A DNA stretch of 64,000 nt from Antitrichia curtipendula (taxonomy: Eukaryota > Streptophyta > Bryopsida > Hypnales > Leucodontaceae): contig OX579634.1 of NCBI GenBank assembly GCA_951230915.1, positions 51,411,570-51,475,569 on the forward strand, read 5' to 3'. The notes under the pieces were generated by a model. That model had not been told where the DNA came from, ran no database searches, and saw nothing but the letters and a program-made list of their open reading frames with translations. Numbering within the stretch: position 1 is the first letter of the stretch; each line of letters begins with the position of its first letter. Positions 24,174 to 35,959 of the stretch are shown piece after piece. The translations under genes were made by a program, and so were the position numbers.

Positions 24174-24807
24174 AAAACTCAATAATACCATAATGAAGGA
24201 ATATGTAATACCGCTATTCACCAAAAATGCATTCAAACAACTTCCAAAAACAATAGAAGAACAAATATATTTTTTCATCCTACAACCCTCCCCAAAGTCT
24301 TCCATAGGATATAAAGTGTCATGAGGAGTATTTCAAGGTTAGAAAGGACGGAGTGTAACTTACTTCTCTAGTAGGTGCCAATACTGAAAAAGCTCTCAAA
24401 AAAGCTCCACCAATTGTAACTACACGTCCATTTGCATCTTTAGAATTCGTTCCTCTTTGTCTCCATTTTACTTTTGTCTATATCCATAGAGAATAAAAAA
24501 AATTATCTACACAATTAAGTAATATAGATTTTGAGAGGAATTCTAATTTATTGCTATGATTTCTTTAATTGATCCTACTCATTTGAAGAAGAATGGGACT
24601 TCAAGGGGGCCGCCAAATTTGGACCAGTAGTGAAAAACATATGAATCAAAAATAAAATTTAAATTGCAATCCAACTTAGATAAATAATATCTTTATATTC
24701 AAGAGCCTATTGTTCATTCTTGGTTACAATTTCTTAAATGGGAAGGGGCCTTCTCTAGACCTCACTCATCTCCTAATAATCTATAATTAAAGCACTAAAG
24801 AAAATAA
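24174..24807. other. AT-rich stretch, no gene
   Basis: No open frame of interest; it separates a TTAA-family copy from the Harbinger-like element. Confidence 0.5.
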
Positions 24808-25971
24808 GGGCATCCGCAATCAAAGTTGGTAACCAAGCCTAACACAAGTGATTCTGAGGACCATGTCACTTAGGGCTTGGCATCATGGCCCTTTTGCCTA
24901 GGGCAATGTATCAATTTGAATTGGCACCCACACCCACACTTGAGATGATATTCAACTTCACATTTTAATTTATTTTTTTAGATTTTGTAATATCAATGGA
25001 GCTTTGTTGCTGCTCTTAGTACTACTAGTGAAGGCCCATTGAAGTTTGGGTCTTTGTTTCTAATTGAACTCTAGACACTTTGGTAATTTTTCATGAATAT
25101 GAGCGTCCTAAACAAATGGTTGGTGATATTAGCTTTTGGCATGAACCTTTAGTTGTCAATGCAATTTGCATGTGTGCCTTGACCAAGGAGACCTTGAAAA
25201 AATGGTTTCAACCCATATTTGTCAATACAAACCCCCCAAAGATTTACTCCCCATGGTTGCAAAGTGGACTCTAAATTCCACTTGTTTTTGTAAGCGCCAT
25301 TAGTTGTGTCAAAATACCTTCAACTCTCTCAGTTGTTTTTTAAAATCTAAGCTCTTCCCGAATTTATTTTGTAAAATCAATTGAACCCTAATGGTTTCCA
25401 TTCAAAGTTCCCTCAAAAAGCTTTTCAAATTATCTAAACAATGAATTCTTTGTAGGCTTCAATTTTAGTTGTGTGGCTTCAAAATTATGTTCGAGTATGT
25501 CCCTCTAGCTTTATTCCACTGCCTTTGGCATGACTTCAAAATTCCATTACTTTTAATATATTTTCATTCCATCATTTTAGTTGTGGATTTAGGTGGCCCC
25601 ATGGTCATGAAGTGGATCCTATATTTGTCAATACAAAATTTTCAAATGTCACTTCAAAAGTTGGCTAAACTAATTATAACCTAAATTAAAGGCATCACTT
25701 GAATTTATTTAAAATAATGAAGAGCCTTCAAGATGGATCCTTGTGTAATTTTACGAATGAAAAATGGGTGCCATCATTAAATCTTTGATGACAAAACCTT
25801 AATCTAGACTTGGCACACCTAGCACAAGTGCCACCATGTGAGGACAATCCAAAGCTCAGAAAAATCATACGAAGTGATTGCATTGGAGTCATGCATTAAA
25901 AAAACTCACGTCCATATTTAAAAGTATAGTACGGCATTATTGGTTATGTAATTGTTGTATAGTGGATGCTC
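24808..25971. mobile_element. PIF/Harbinger-like non-autonomous element with TAA duplication
   Basis: The left end is GGGCATCCGCAATCAAAG and the right end, read inward on the minus strand, is GAGCATCCACTATACAA. Both borders carry TAA (24805-24807 and 25972-25974). A 3-bp TAA/TTA duplication with GGGCATC-type termini is characteristic of PIF/Harbinger and Tourist elements. The 1164-bp interior has no transposase frame. Its subterminal regions share GCACAAGTG and CTTGGCA motifs. Confidence 0.75.
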
Positions 25972-25974
25972 TAA

Positions 25975-28451
25975 GCTAAAACATTCATAGAAACAAAGAC
26001 CAAAATTGGCCCAACAAATACATCATTAACTTTTGATTTACATGAAATTAGATTTCGAAATTACCTTTATTGGAAACACATCAAAATTTATTCAAAGTAA
26101 ATACAAGAGTATTTGGATTTTGATTGTAATCAATCAAAATTGAGACCCCTATTTAAAGCAAGATAATAAACAATAATTATATGAAAAGAAAACCATGCAA
26201 ATGACATGGCCATTTTATTGTGCCGTTTGCATGAGTTTCCTTAGATATAATTTGCCATGATTTCTATATTTTTTTTGGGAATTAGCTTGTTTTTAATGGG
26301 CAGATATTTTAGTTGCTTAAAGGTCAAAATCTAGATGCTCAATTATCTACTTCAATTAGTTTTTGATGTACTTCTAGTGACAACAATTTCAAATTATATT
26401 AATTTATTACCAATCATTCAAAAGTTCATATAATTGGGCATTTGCACTTTTTTACTTTTCTTTTGCTTCCAATGGGGTCTATATCCATTGTCCAAAGTCT
26501 AAATTCAAATGATCTTATATCTATTTCATGTGCTTCAAAAAGTTGAAAATATCATGTATCTCTACAAAATCTTGTAAATAAGAGAGAGAAAAATATTAAA
26601 AAAAACTCCCCAAATGCCCGGGGAGATCATTTAGAGTGTCCATTATAAACTACGTGTGTTAAGATTTTAGCCCCCCTACCTTATGTCCTAAAACTTAAAT
26701 AAAAAGAAAAGAAAAAAACATGAGTATATTTTCCTACTTTGAAAGTTTACAAGTAGGATTTTCTACTTTGAATTATTGATATTTTTATTTGTTAATTATA
26801 ACAAGTTACGAATTTTTGAAGTAAAGATATACACTGTAGAGCAGAAAATAATTTTCACCCCCCTATAACGTATAAGAAAAAATTGTCTAAAATATAAACC
26901 AAAAATTGCTAAAAACAACTTTCTTTTGAAAGTTCATTTTTCTTGAAAATGATGCAACGATCATCTAAATGCATTCTCTGTAAATATTTGAGTTGAAAAA
27001 CATGCCATTTTAGTTTGTTTTTCAACCTATTCTAGAAATCATTTCATATGTTGTTTGAGTTGGAAATTTTCGGCAATAAAAACCTATAGTCATTATTAAA
27101 CAAAGCTCAAAATTATAAATTGGAATTATGGTTTATCAAAAAGTAAATAGGGGGCCAAAAAATCACTTGAACACATATGGTTTGTTACAAATACACTTAT
27201 TGATCTCCCAGATGCAATTATGTATAGTTGAGTTAACTAATTTTCTTTGGAAATTTTTTGCCAAAATCTTACCTCACTTTTGCATTGGTTACTTTAACAT
27301 GCACTGAGAGAGACTGGTGGAAAAATGGATGAAATTGCCAAATCCTTCTTTAAAAAATACCAAATTTGCCAATTTTTGAATGAAAGCTATTACTAATAGA
27401 TAATTTTGTGGATTAGCATTCCCATAAGTATGATTTTATCTATTTTCTCTCTTTTTGCATTCCAGATCCAAGTTGTTCAAGAAGTTTATCTACCAACGAT
27501 AAAAAAATATATCCCATCTAAAAGTAAATCAGTGTATAATAGGCAAGTTGCCCAATGCACACATTTAGGAAATGATCCATTATAGTCTTCCATCAATCCA
27601 TGATTATAAATGAGATTTTCAATCAATAAAATTAGGACTTCATTAGGTTGGTTAGTCGAAAAAATCAATGCTTTGGGTGATGGTGATGGAATTATTAGTG
27701 ACTTCTTTAGAAACTTCTACCTTTTCAGTGTAAATTCCTTTCAAAAAGTGATTATTTTATTCCTTCATATTCTGGTCATGTTAAGAAATGTTGTAGCCAT
27801 ATTATGAAATATTGTGGATGCTTTAGGTGGTAAGATGACCATCATGGGTATACTTTTTGGGCCCGGGTGAATTACCCCCCTTGCTTATATCTCCAAAGTC
27901 ATTCTAGGGGGACGTGTAAAATAAAAGACTCCCTAATTTGTGCTAGATAAATTTACGTTAAATTCTTCTTCTAGCTAATTTGGGGTCTTTGATTGCAAAT
28001 ATGAATTCAAAATTTGCAAATTTTATCATGGGTGGCAAATAAAAAATTTCAGTGTTTTCCCTCGGGGGACGAGCGAGGGGGTCAATTCTCCCCTGCGTAC
28101 TTTTGGGTGGTATTAAGGTAGTCTTGAAACCGTTTTGGATCAATTCAGCAACACACTTCAAAAATTCATAACAAAATTCATACTTTGTCAAAAAATAAAT
28201 AAAGTTTCAATTGGGCTTTTCATTTCTCACATTTATCCACATATGGAAAAAAAATTTAATTTTTCAATAACGTCAACAAAGGCAAACCAGTCATCTGCCT
28301 GTCATAGGCTGGTTTACCCGTTAGATTAAAATGTGTTCTGTTCATGTTCATGCGATTGGCGTTTGTCCGGATGTTATGATCGTGCGGCTGTTGAGTTACC
28401 TTTTGAGAGGCCCGCCGACGTCGCCAACCAAAACTGGCAGTGCCAACTGGC
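25975..28451. other. AT-rich stretch, no supported gene
   Basis: Only short open frames. At 28050-28100 there is a GC-rich patch (CCCTCGGGGGACGAGCGAG) resembling the CCCCTCGGGGGAC segment of the TTAA-family copy at 54010, so repeat fragments continue here. Confidence 0.45.
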
Positions 28452-28634
28452 AATGCCATGTGGACAGACACAGAGTCCACGCTAGCAAAGTCTGATAACG
28501 CATGAAAAAATCAGGTGTCTAAGCCTATCAGGTGTCGTTTCTGGAAATGCCATGTGGACAGACGCAGAGTCCACGGTAGCAAAGTCTGTTAACTTATGAA
28601 AAATCAGGCGTCTAAGCCTATCAGGTGTCGTTTC
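28452..28634. repeat. Tandem duplication, period 94 bp
   Basis: AATGCCATGTGGACAGAC begins two copies at 28452 and 28546. They remain closely similar through the shared TCAGGTGTCGTTTC ends at 28541 and 28634. The segment is distinctly more GC-rich than its flanks. Confidence 0.85.
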
Positions 28635-30209
28635 ATGCGGGCTGTGGCCACGTTTCTCTCCTGCAATGATGCCACCCTGGCATTGACTTTCGGGCAGATG
28701 GGTGCAATATCTGAAATTTCCAGATGCAGCCCGCCAGTACCCACCAAAAGGTTTTGCCAGCTCCAGTAAAGAAGCCGTTACGGTAGAAATGGTCGGACGG
28801 ACCAATGCTGTCCAGCCGAAAGATCTCGAGGGTGGCCAGGTCGAGCAGTTTCGCAGAAACCCCGATTACTTAATTATCAACTCTCAAAATATTTATGGCC
28901 AATGGGGTACTGCCCTGCTTGTGCCAAAAATAAACAAATAAATCTTTATACCCATTCTATCATAAAGTAAATTATGTAACTATTCGTAATTGTGTTCAAA
29001 TAAACAATAGAAATTTGTTTGTATTCTTAAATTGCTTAATTTTTGTAGGACATTATATGAATAAACTATAAATTTCAAAGTGGCAAAAATAGGTGTATCC
29101 AAAAGTGATATTAGGTCTTATCCTAGTTTCTCATAAATTGAGGCAATATATTTTTAGCAAGGATTTGTAGGGGTCATAATTAGGTGTAGTCACTTTACAT
29201 TCATAATAATATGACATTAGTAGTAAACCCTCTTTCTAAACTACTAAATAGATATTAGTATATAAGATAAATGCACCCATAAAACCTAAATATTTTCATC
29301 AAACATCATCAAACCTAAATATTATTCATTGGATCTTAGTGGCGAGTGAAAAGAGATTCCACTACACTTTAAAATTATACTAAACTAATTTCGGACTTTT
29401 ACAGAATTATAGGCGTTTTTCTGATAATTGAAAAAACATAGGCTGGTAGCCAACACATGTCTGTTCTTTTATTTGAAAAAAAAAATTTGATAATTTTTAT
29501 TCATTTTTAAACTGAAACGTCTACATTTGGAATGTAGATTTCTTATTTTCATCATTTGTCAATGGATGAAATATTAATTCAAGACCATGGATTTGTCCAT
29601 ATATAATTAGTTAAATATCAAATTCTAGCATGCATTGTTTGCACTCCATATGAAAATTTCACCAAGTATTGTTTTGGGTGTACCAAGAACTAACACCCAA
29701 CACTCGACGACTCTCATGTTTGATTTTCCACATCTTGTGTCATCAACATCTACGTTTCAGTGTCACATTTTTGGTCCAAATGTAGGAGTCACATTTTGGG
29801 CACCGATGATGGCTGCACATACATTAGTCTGACATCTTAAAATCTACTTCTCTGCAAGATTTGAGAATTCTTAAGGCTATTACAATCATCTTGGAGACGC
29901 ACATAGATTTATAAGCACCTATCAATGCTTGTTTCACTGGTAACTTAGCTCACACATTCAACAGTGTTACCAAAGAGCCGCCGCTAATTCTTTAATTTCT
30001 AGGTGGCAGTTTCTACATGTGACCTGGAACGGATTTTTTTCTTGGCAATGAAGTACATGGCGCTCCTCGGAAAGGTGGGCGAGATTTGCATGGAAAGAGC
30101 GCGCGGCGGTCAATTTCACGAGAGAAGTGACCATCATTGGATCTTATAATAATGTTCCCGCATCAAAATACTTGCTGTGATAGGCGGGCAACTGGGGCTG
30201 TAGCAGGAT

Positions 30210-30288
30210 CCGGACAAGCCAGCCAGCCAGGAGCAATGCATGCCTTTCAAAGCTAAAAGGCCAGATAAGGCAGAGTGACCTTGTCCGG
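30210..30288. repeat. Stem-loop with perfect 9-bp outer stem
   Basis: CCGGACAAG (30210-30218) pairs with CTTGTCCGG (30280-30288). Inside, GCCTTT and AAAAGGC pair around a short loop. The size and shape are compatible with a structured RNA, but the stem is too interrupted to call a miRNA precursor. Confidence 0.45.
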
Positions 30289-31246
30289 CTGCAGCCGCAA
30301 ATATCTTTGCAGAAACGGGAAATATCCAGCGGTAGAGGCGGTGGATATGCACGCCCAATTCTCGACACCGGGATGATATTTTGCACCAAACGGATCTAGA
30401 GTTCTAGACTCTGCCACGCACAGTCAATTTTTACCAGGACCAGGTAAAATCGGATGACTATAAGTTGAACCCCAGCTCCTCAGGCGACTCACACATTCAA
30501 ACAGAAGAGTTGCAGGAAGTCTGGTACTCAGCATTTCGTCCATTGGGAAGCCGCTAGGTGCAATTGAAAAACTCGTGTTTGAACGTGAACATTCAGTTTC
30601 TGATTTGGATTAGATCGGAAGCTCACTTGTGAGGTTGCTTCAGTGTGTTCGTCCATGGCAGAGTTCTACTTTGAAAGACTCTGATCGAGAGGTTGAATCG
30701 ACTACTGTCGACAGCAGCTAGCTAGAAATTGTTTGGGGTCGGAACAACTGCGCAAGTGCCACTCCTTGGATGCCTCAGCTTGGCACGACGCTCCCTTAGT
30801 GGACATCCCTTTGACTTTTACGTTTCTAGAGCTCTATTTAATAGGACTGGAATAGACCTCAGGTTTCAGTCTCCAGATACTGTATTCCCTGCCTGAGGCC
30901 TAGTACGAAACTGTTGAAAACCAATTCACAACAACAATAGCATTTGGGATGTTGTTTGATCTGTGATCAACATCCCCGGTTATTTATTTCTGATGATATT
31001 TTATAGTTGTACACTAGCTAGGGGAGATTCGTGCCAAGCTGTGTGCAACCAAGAGGTGGGCCTTCTAATTTCTTGAATTATTGGAAGTCAGATGAGAAGT
31101 CACATTGTATGTGGGACACTGGGCCGTGCACGCGAGGTGGAGGATTCTAGTATATACACCTCGTGCAGTGCTCTTGCAGCTCAAGCTAACGATTTTTCCA
31201 GCTAATGTAACTTTCTCCGACGTACCAGCCAGCAGAATCAATGCAC

Positions 31247-31280
31247 AGCGGAGCATGACAATCGATTGTCATGCTCCGCT
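31247..31280. repeat. Perfect 34-bp palindrome
   Basis: AGCGGAGCATGACAATC is followed directly by its exact reverse complement, centred on ATCGAT with no spacer. TGCAC on the left and GTGCA on the right extend the symmetry after a 2-nt offset. About 80 bp upstream, CGAGGTG and CACCTCG (within 31127-31167) form another imperfect hairpin. Confidence 0.85.
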
Positions 31281-32994
31281 GGGTGCAAGGAAAACAAAGA
31301 ATGTTCAAACGCAGCTGTTTTAGCTATGGATCCCTTGCAAGATATAAAAGAATTGGAAGCTAAGGTAAAGTTCATTTGGTTATGTCGGACGAAAAGTACT
31401 CCAATTGGTAAGAATTGGTAATCCTCAGCTCTCGACGATATTCGAAGTCGTTCCACGTTGATTCTCGATCAGTTTTATTTTAACTGCTGATTCTTACTCA
31501 CCGTTCTGTTGCCCCGATGCAGGACTGAATCTACATGTCCTCTACATGTTCTCTATGTGCTCTACAAATAATCCTGCATTTTTTCATTAGCGTGCAGATT
31601 TTACATATTTTATTAGTACCTAAGACATATCCTCTTTTCTTCATATCGTCAATTTCGTTAAATTTGTGCGATTGTGGCTGCCATTACTTGTGACATTCAT
31701 GCATCTGTACGCGCGATGGAAGCTCAGAAAACTAGGCCTGGCATCGTACGCCCCATGTCCTGAACAGTGCCAAAATCGTGGAGCTTCGTTTTTCTAGCGG
31801 ATTTGACGTTTGTCTAACGGATTTGAAGTGCAGGTTCTGCATTCTTAGTAGGTAAGATCTACCATTTCTTCGTGCATATGCAGATTCTGCATTCTTAGCA
31901 CCTAACGCTTGCATTAGGGCCCTCCATTTATTGAATCTGAAGATTCTGCATCCAAAGCTCTCGTATTGTCCGCGCGCGTGATCTTGGAGAAGTGCATCTT
32001 GTTTAATCTCTCCACTTGAGATTCGAATTTAATTAGCTTCGTTGATCACCAGATCGTGAAGCAAATTAAATACAGAACTCTTCCCTGTTCAGAGAATCAC
32101 AGGAAGGTAATTCTTCGGTATGTTTTCTTCAGGGGAATATCAGAAGCCTCCCAAATGATTATGTACGTGCACGAGGAAAAGGGGTCAACAGGACAGCAGC
32201 AAACTTAACGTTCAGTTAACAGGGTGTTATCTGCAATCGCTGGCACAAAATTCTGCGTTGACAAAACCGTAAACCGGGAATGTCAATCCGGAAATCAAAG
32301 GTAATCTCCTTGTGAAACATTCGCCATATATTCCGACCTATAAGTGAAACGAGAAGTTGGATAGGATATGGAAACCAGAGTTTTCTAGCGAACCTCTAAC
32401 CGATTTACTACATATTCTCTCTAAACTTTTAAAGAATTTTGTGTCTGAACTTCAAGAGCAGACGTCGATTTTGATCTGGAAGTTAAGCTAGACGTCACTC
32501 AGTACAGCTAGAATTAATCTTCAAGGATGCTTTCCCTCGCAGTAATTTGAATGTCTTCCACTGCACGCACATCAAGTTGAAATTTCTTGGATGATATTTT
32601 GATCCCATCATTATACTGGCCTCGATCGGTGCACCACAATTATGTCCTTCAAATGCACAAAACCCAAAAAACAAAACTGGTAGAGTCTGCGGTTTCAAGC
32701 TTAAAAAACGTCAATCTCCGTCGTCATGAATATCTGCTAGAATAAATGACTACTACAAGCTTGGCACAAATATCCAAGAGTGGGAAGACTAGGGCCATTG
32801 AAAACATTAAAATCTGAATTAAAATTTGAACTAATAAAATTATTGAATCCGTAAAGAGTCGCGTCGACATGCATGCAGCGAATATTGTTACTTGTCATTC
32901 CATGCATCTCGACACTTGTCGAATTGAGGTGCATCTGTCAAAAGGTTAACCATCCGTTGTCGGTTACTTTGCAAAATCAAACCCTGTTACTTTA

Positions 32995-33921
32995 ATAACC
33001 CCTGAAGTCCCCATTGGTCCTAAGGAGGCCAATATGCAACTTCAGGCGGGCTCATACGGGCTCAATATTCATTGTAATTTTTTAAGACTTTTTGTGGAGC
33101 TAAAAAAACACATAAGCGTCATGGGAATACAAATTTTATTTCAACTGGTGCTTGGGAGCAAATGTTATGGCACAATAAGCCGAAAATGGAGGTATGCAAG
33201 CAACCCCAAAAAATCACAATTAGTCAAAATATTGAATTTTTTTTTCCCAAACATTACATTTTCTGTCTATATGTGAAGCTTTGATACATTCTACTCGGAC
33301 TAGTAATGAGAAAGTTATGGACAATCTTATTTTTTGAGCAATCTAAGCATCTTCTTCAAAAAATAACTTACACGATTCATTTTTTAATGCAGTTTTCACA
33401 ATTCTTCCCAAAAAATTGTTTGAGAGGGTCAAATATGCTTTCTAGAACAATCTCCCCATTCAGATTATTGTTTTTCAATTCCATTTTAGAGCTATTAATA
33501 AAAAAAAAATTCATTCAATTTTTGACCTACTTTTATTTAACAAAAAAAATTTAATGAAAATTATTAGCATTTTTTTTGGAATTTTTTTCCTAGACTTTCA
33601 GCTCAATTCTTCAACATAAATTTTTTAATTTCAAAGTTTGTAGTGAAAAACATTTCTACAAATGCTCATCAAAAACATTTGAAATTACAAGATAATGTTC
33701 AAAAAAAATTCTTTTTCAGCTTTGGATGCTAATATCTTCCAATTTGTATGGTCAAACTTCATGAATTTTTTACCACATGATTTGAGACAAGTCAAGTATA
33801 AGGTCCTACATTCAAATTTCAAGAAAAATATTTTCTATGTTTCCTTGGACAAATGTAGCACAAATGGCATTTTTCAGTGTTTTTTGACAAAAAAAAATGG
33901 CCTTCAGACTTTAGGGGTTAA
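32995..33921 (+). mobile_element. TTAA-flanked repeat family copy (about 930 bp)
   Basis: Left end ATAACCCCTGAAGTCCCC, right end ACTTTAGGGGTTAA. Homologous to 56448-57032 over most of its left two thirds. Open frames inside are not coding. Confidence 0.75.
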
Positions 33922-34529
33922 CTTAGACTGCGGAAACACTAATTAAAATCTAAATGAAAGTGGAAGTGTTGCAGAAAATGATAGGTTGTCTTCAATTCAT
34001 GGGTGCAATCATAGGAATGATTTTTGTTTTATTAATTAATATTATGATCGAGCAAATCTATGTATTTCAGATGGAATTTCAGATTCAAATATCAAGGTTG
34101 ACGTCAAGGGTTTTAGCTCACTACCTTGCGGCAGCAAGGGAACTGGTCAAGTTTTTTTTTTTCATTTTTCATGAAGTGCCAAAGTGGCGGTGTTAAATAC
34201 TATAGCGATGCTCTAAATTTCAACATTCATCCACATATTGGATAGAAAATATTACATTAGTGCATATGACACATTCATAAAAAAAAATTCATCTACAATC
34301 TGGCGATTTCATCCAAGATTTTTTGTTTGTTTGAAGTTTTGTGGTGATTCTCCTCCCCTTTTTTTGTACCATTTTGTTCTAAGGGCATGGTGTTGGGTCC
34401 AACATTTTGGTGCAAATTGATGACAAATCACCAAAAAATACACTCTGGAATAGGTCTAAAAAAGGACTCTTGGTCAGGTGAATCTAAATTTGGGATCAGT
34501 TGGTGTAGAGGATGAATTTTCAATTACAA

Positions 34530-35393
34530 TTAACCCCTAAAGGACCAAGGCCCTTTTTTCACCAAAAAACACTCAAAACTATCATCTCTATTGCAAAGAG
34601 TAAAAAAATTTGAAAATCATTTTTTTGGCACATCTAACCGTGGGATCTTACACCTAATTAGTATGAGAATTTGTTGAAGAAATTTTTAGAAATTTTGACA
34701 GCCTTGATTGCGTTTAAAGTGAAGAAAACAACTTTTTTTGCACATTGCGGGACTAGATTATTTGACCTTGAACATTCTTAAGTTAAGTTTTTGCACTAAT
34801 AAATGAATTTTGAGGTTTAAATCTTTATAGTGAGGAATTGAATAGAGAATGTAGGGAAAAAAAAGTTTCAAAATTTTTTTGTTTTCATTCTTAATAAAAT
34901 TGTTAAGTAGAAGTAGGTATGAGATAGAAGGAAAATCTAATTGATTATTAATACCTCTAAGATGGAATTAAAAGGCACTAGTTACAATGGTGAGATTGTT
35001 CTAGCAAGCAAAATAATCCATGTGGAACTTCTTTTTTTCAAGAAGTTGTTTAGATTGCCCCAAAAAAACAAGATTGTTCATAACTTTCACACCATTTATA
35101 CACATGAAATGAATTGAAGCTTTTCATGTAGACAAAAATATAATCTACAAGAAGTTTTCTTTTTTAATTTAAAAAAAAATGTTGCCATGTCTCCCTTGTT
35201 TTGAGCTTATTTAGGCATAATTTTTGTTCCTAGGTACCAATTGAAATATATATATATTCCCATGAAGATAATAAGTTTTTCTATCTTAAAAAAAATAATG
35301 AAAAAAATAATTATGACCAAAATTGAGAGCATATATATTTGCCCCAAATCCAATTTGTCTTGTGAAGGGACAATTTGTCTCCTTTAGGTATTA
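34530..35393 (-). mobile_element. TTAA-flanked repeat family copy (about 860 bp)
   Basis: Left end TTAACCCCTAAAGGACC; the right end CCTTTAGGTATTAA is degenerate. The interior matches 48190-48937. Confidence 0.7.
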
Positions 35394-35446
35394 AAGAAGA
35401 ATGAAAATGCATGAAGTTGGATAAATTTTTGGATTGTTGGAACATT

Positions 35447-35690
35447 TAAGGTGAGAACACCTAAAATTGTTGAAATAAGTAATTTTACGTAGTTGAAAAC
35501 ATTATTTTCAAGATAATTTTTTTTTTGTAGTATTAGCAATTGAAAATCATGGATTCAAAAAATATATATATATATAATTTTTGGACAAGCCATATATTTA
35601 TTATAAATTTTCATTGTGGAAGCTCCCTAGGACATTGAGACTGTCACATAGTCTGGTCATAAAATTGATATTTAGAGAATTTGGCAATAA
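35447..35690 (+). repeat. Dispersed repeat R2, copy a
   Basis: Homologous to 62759-63006. Shared runs include TTGTAGTATTAGCAA and GAAAATCATG, followed by CTCCCTAGG and CATAGT/CATAGC. No coding potential; family unknown. Confidence 0.65.
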
Positions 35691-35959
35691 TCACTGTAGT
35701 ATAAGTTTTGCTACTTCTGCAAATACCTAGAAAAATAGTATAGGGGTTCAAAATCTAGGGAATAGTCAAATAGTCTAATGTTTTGTGACTAGGGTCACTT
35801 GTATTCAAGATTGGAATGAGATTTACTATAATATTCCACAAACACAAAGGAAATATACATTCACTCTTATACCCATTTGTATAATTTGGTTGTCAGTCCT
35901 TTAAATAATGCTATGGACGCGTGAAATGCCGTCTCAATCCTGCCTAGTGTTCTAGGGGA

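Larger units (their letters stand above)
28635..32994. other. GC-richer island (about 29.9-32.9 kb) without a recognised gene
   Basis: Base composition here is closer to that around the host genes than to the repeats, but I find no recognisable protein. It contains several inverted repeats listed separately. A possible short first exon lies at 31326-31364: ATG, 13 codons reading MDPLQDIKELEAK, then a GTAAAG donor. The best nearby acceptor (GCCCCGATGCAG, ending 31522) would bring a TGA in the second codon. It may be a non-coding transcript unit or a decayed gene. Confidence 0.35.

Noticed and set aside
31326..31364. 13-codon first exon with GTAAAG donor
   Set aside because: The best downstream acceptor gives an immediate stop and no protein family is visible; mentioned only within the island entry.
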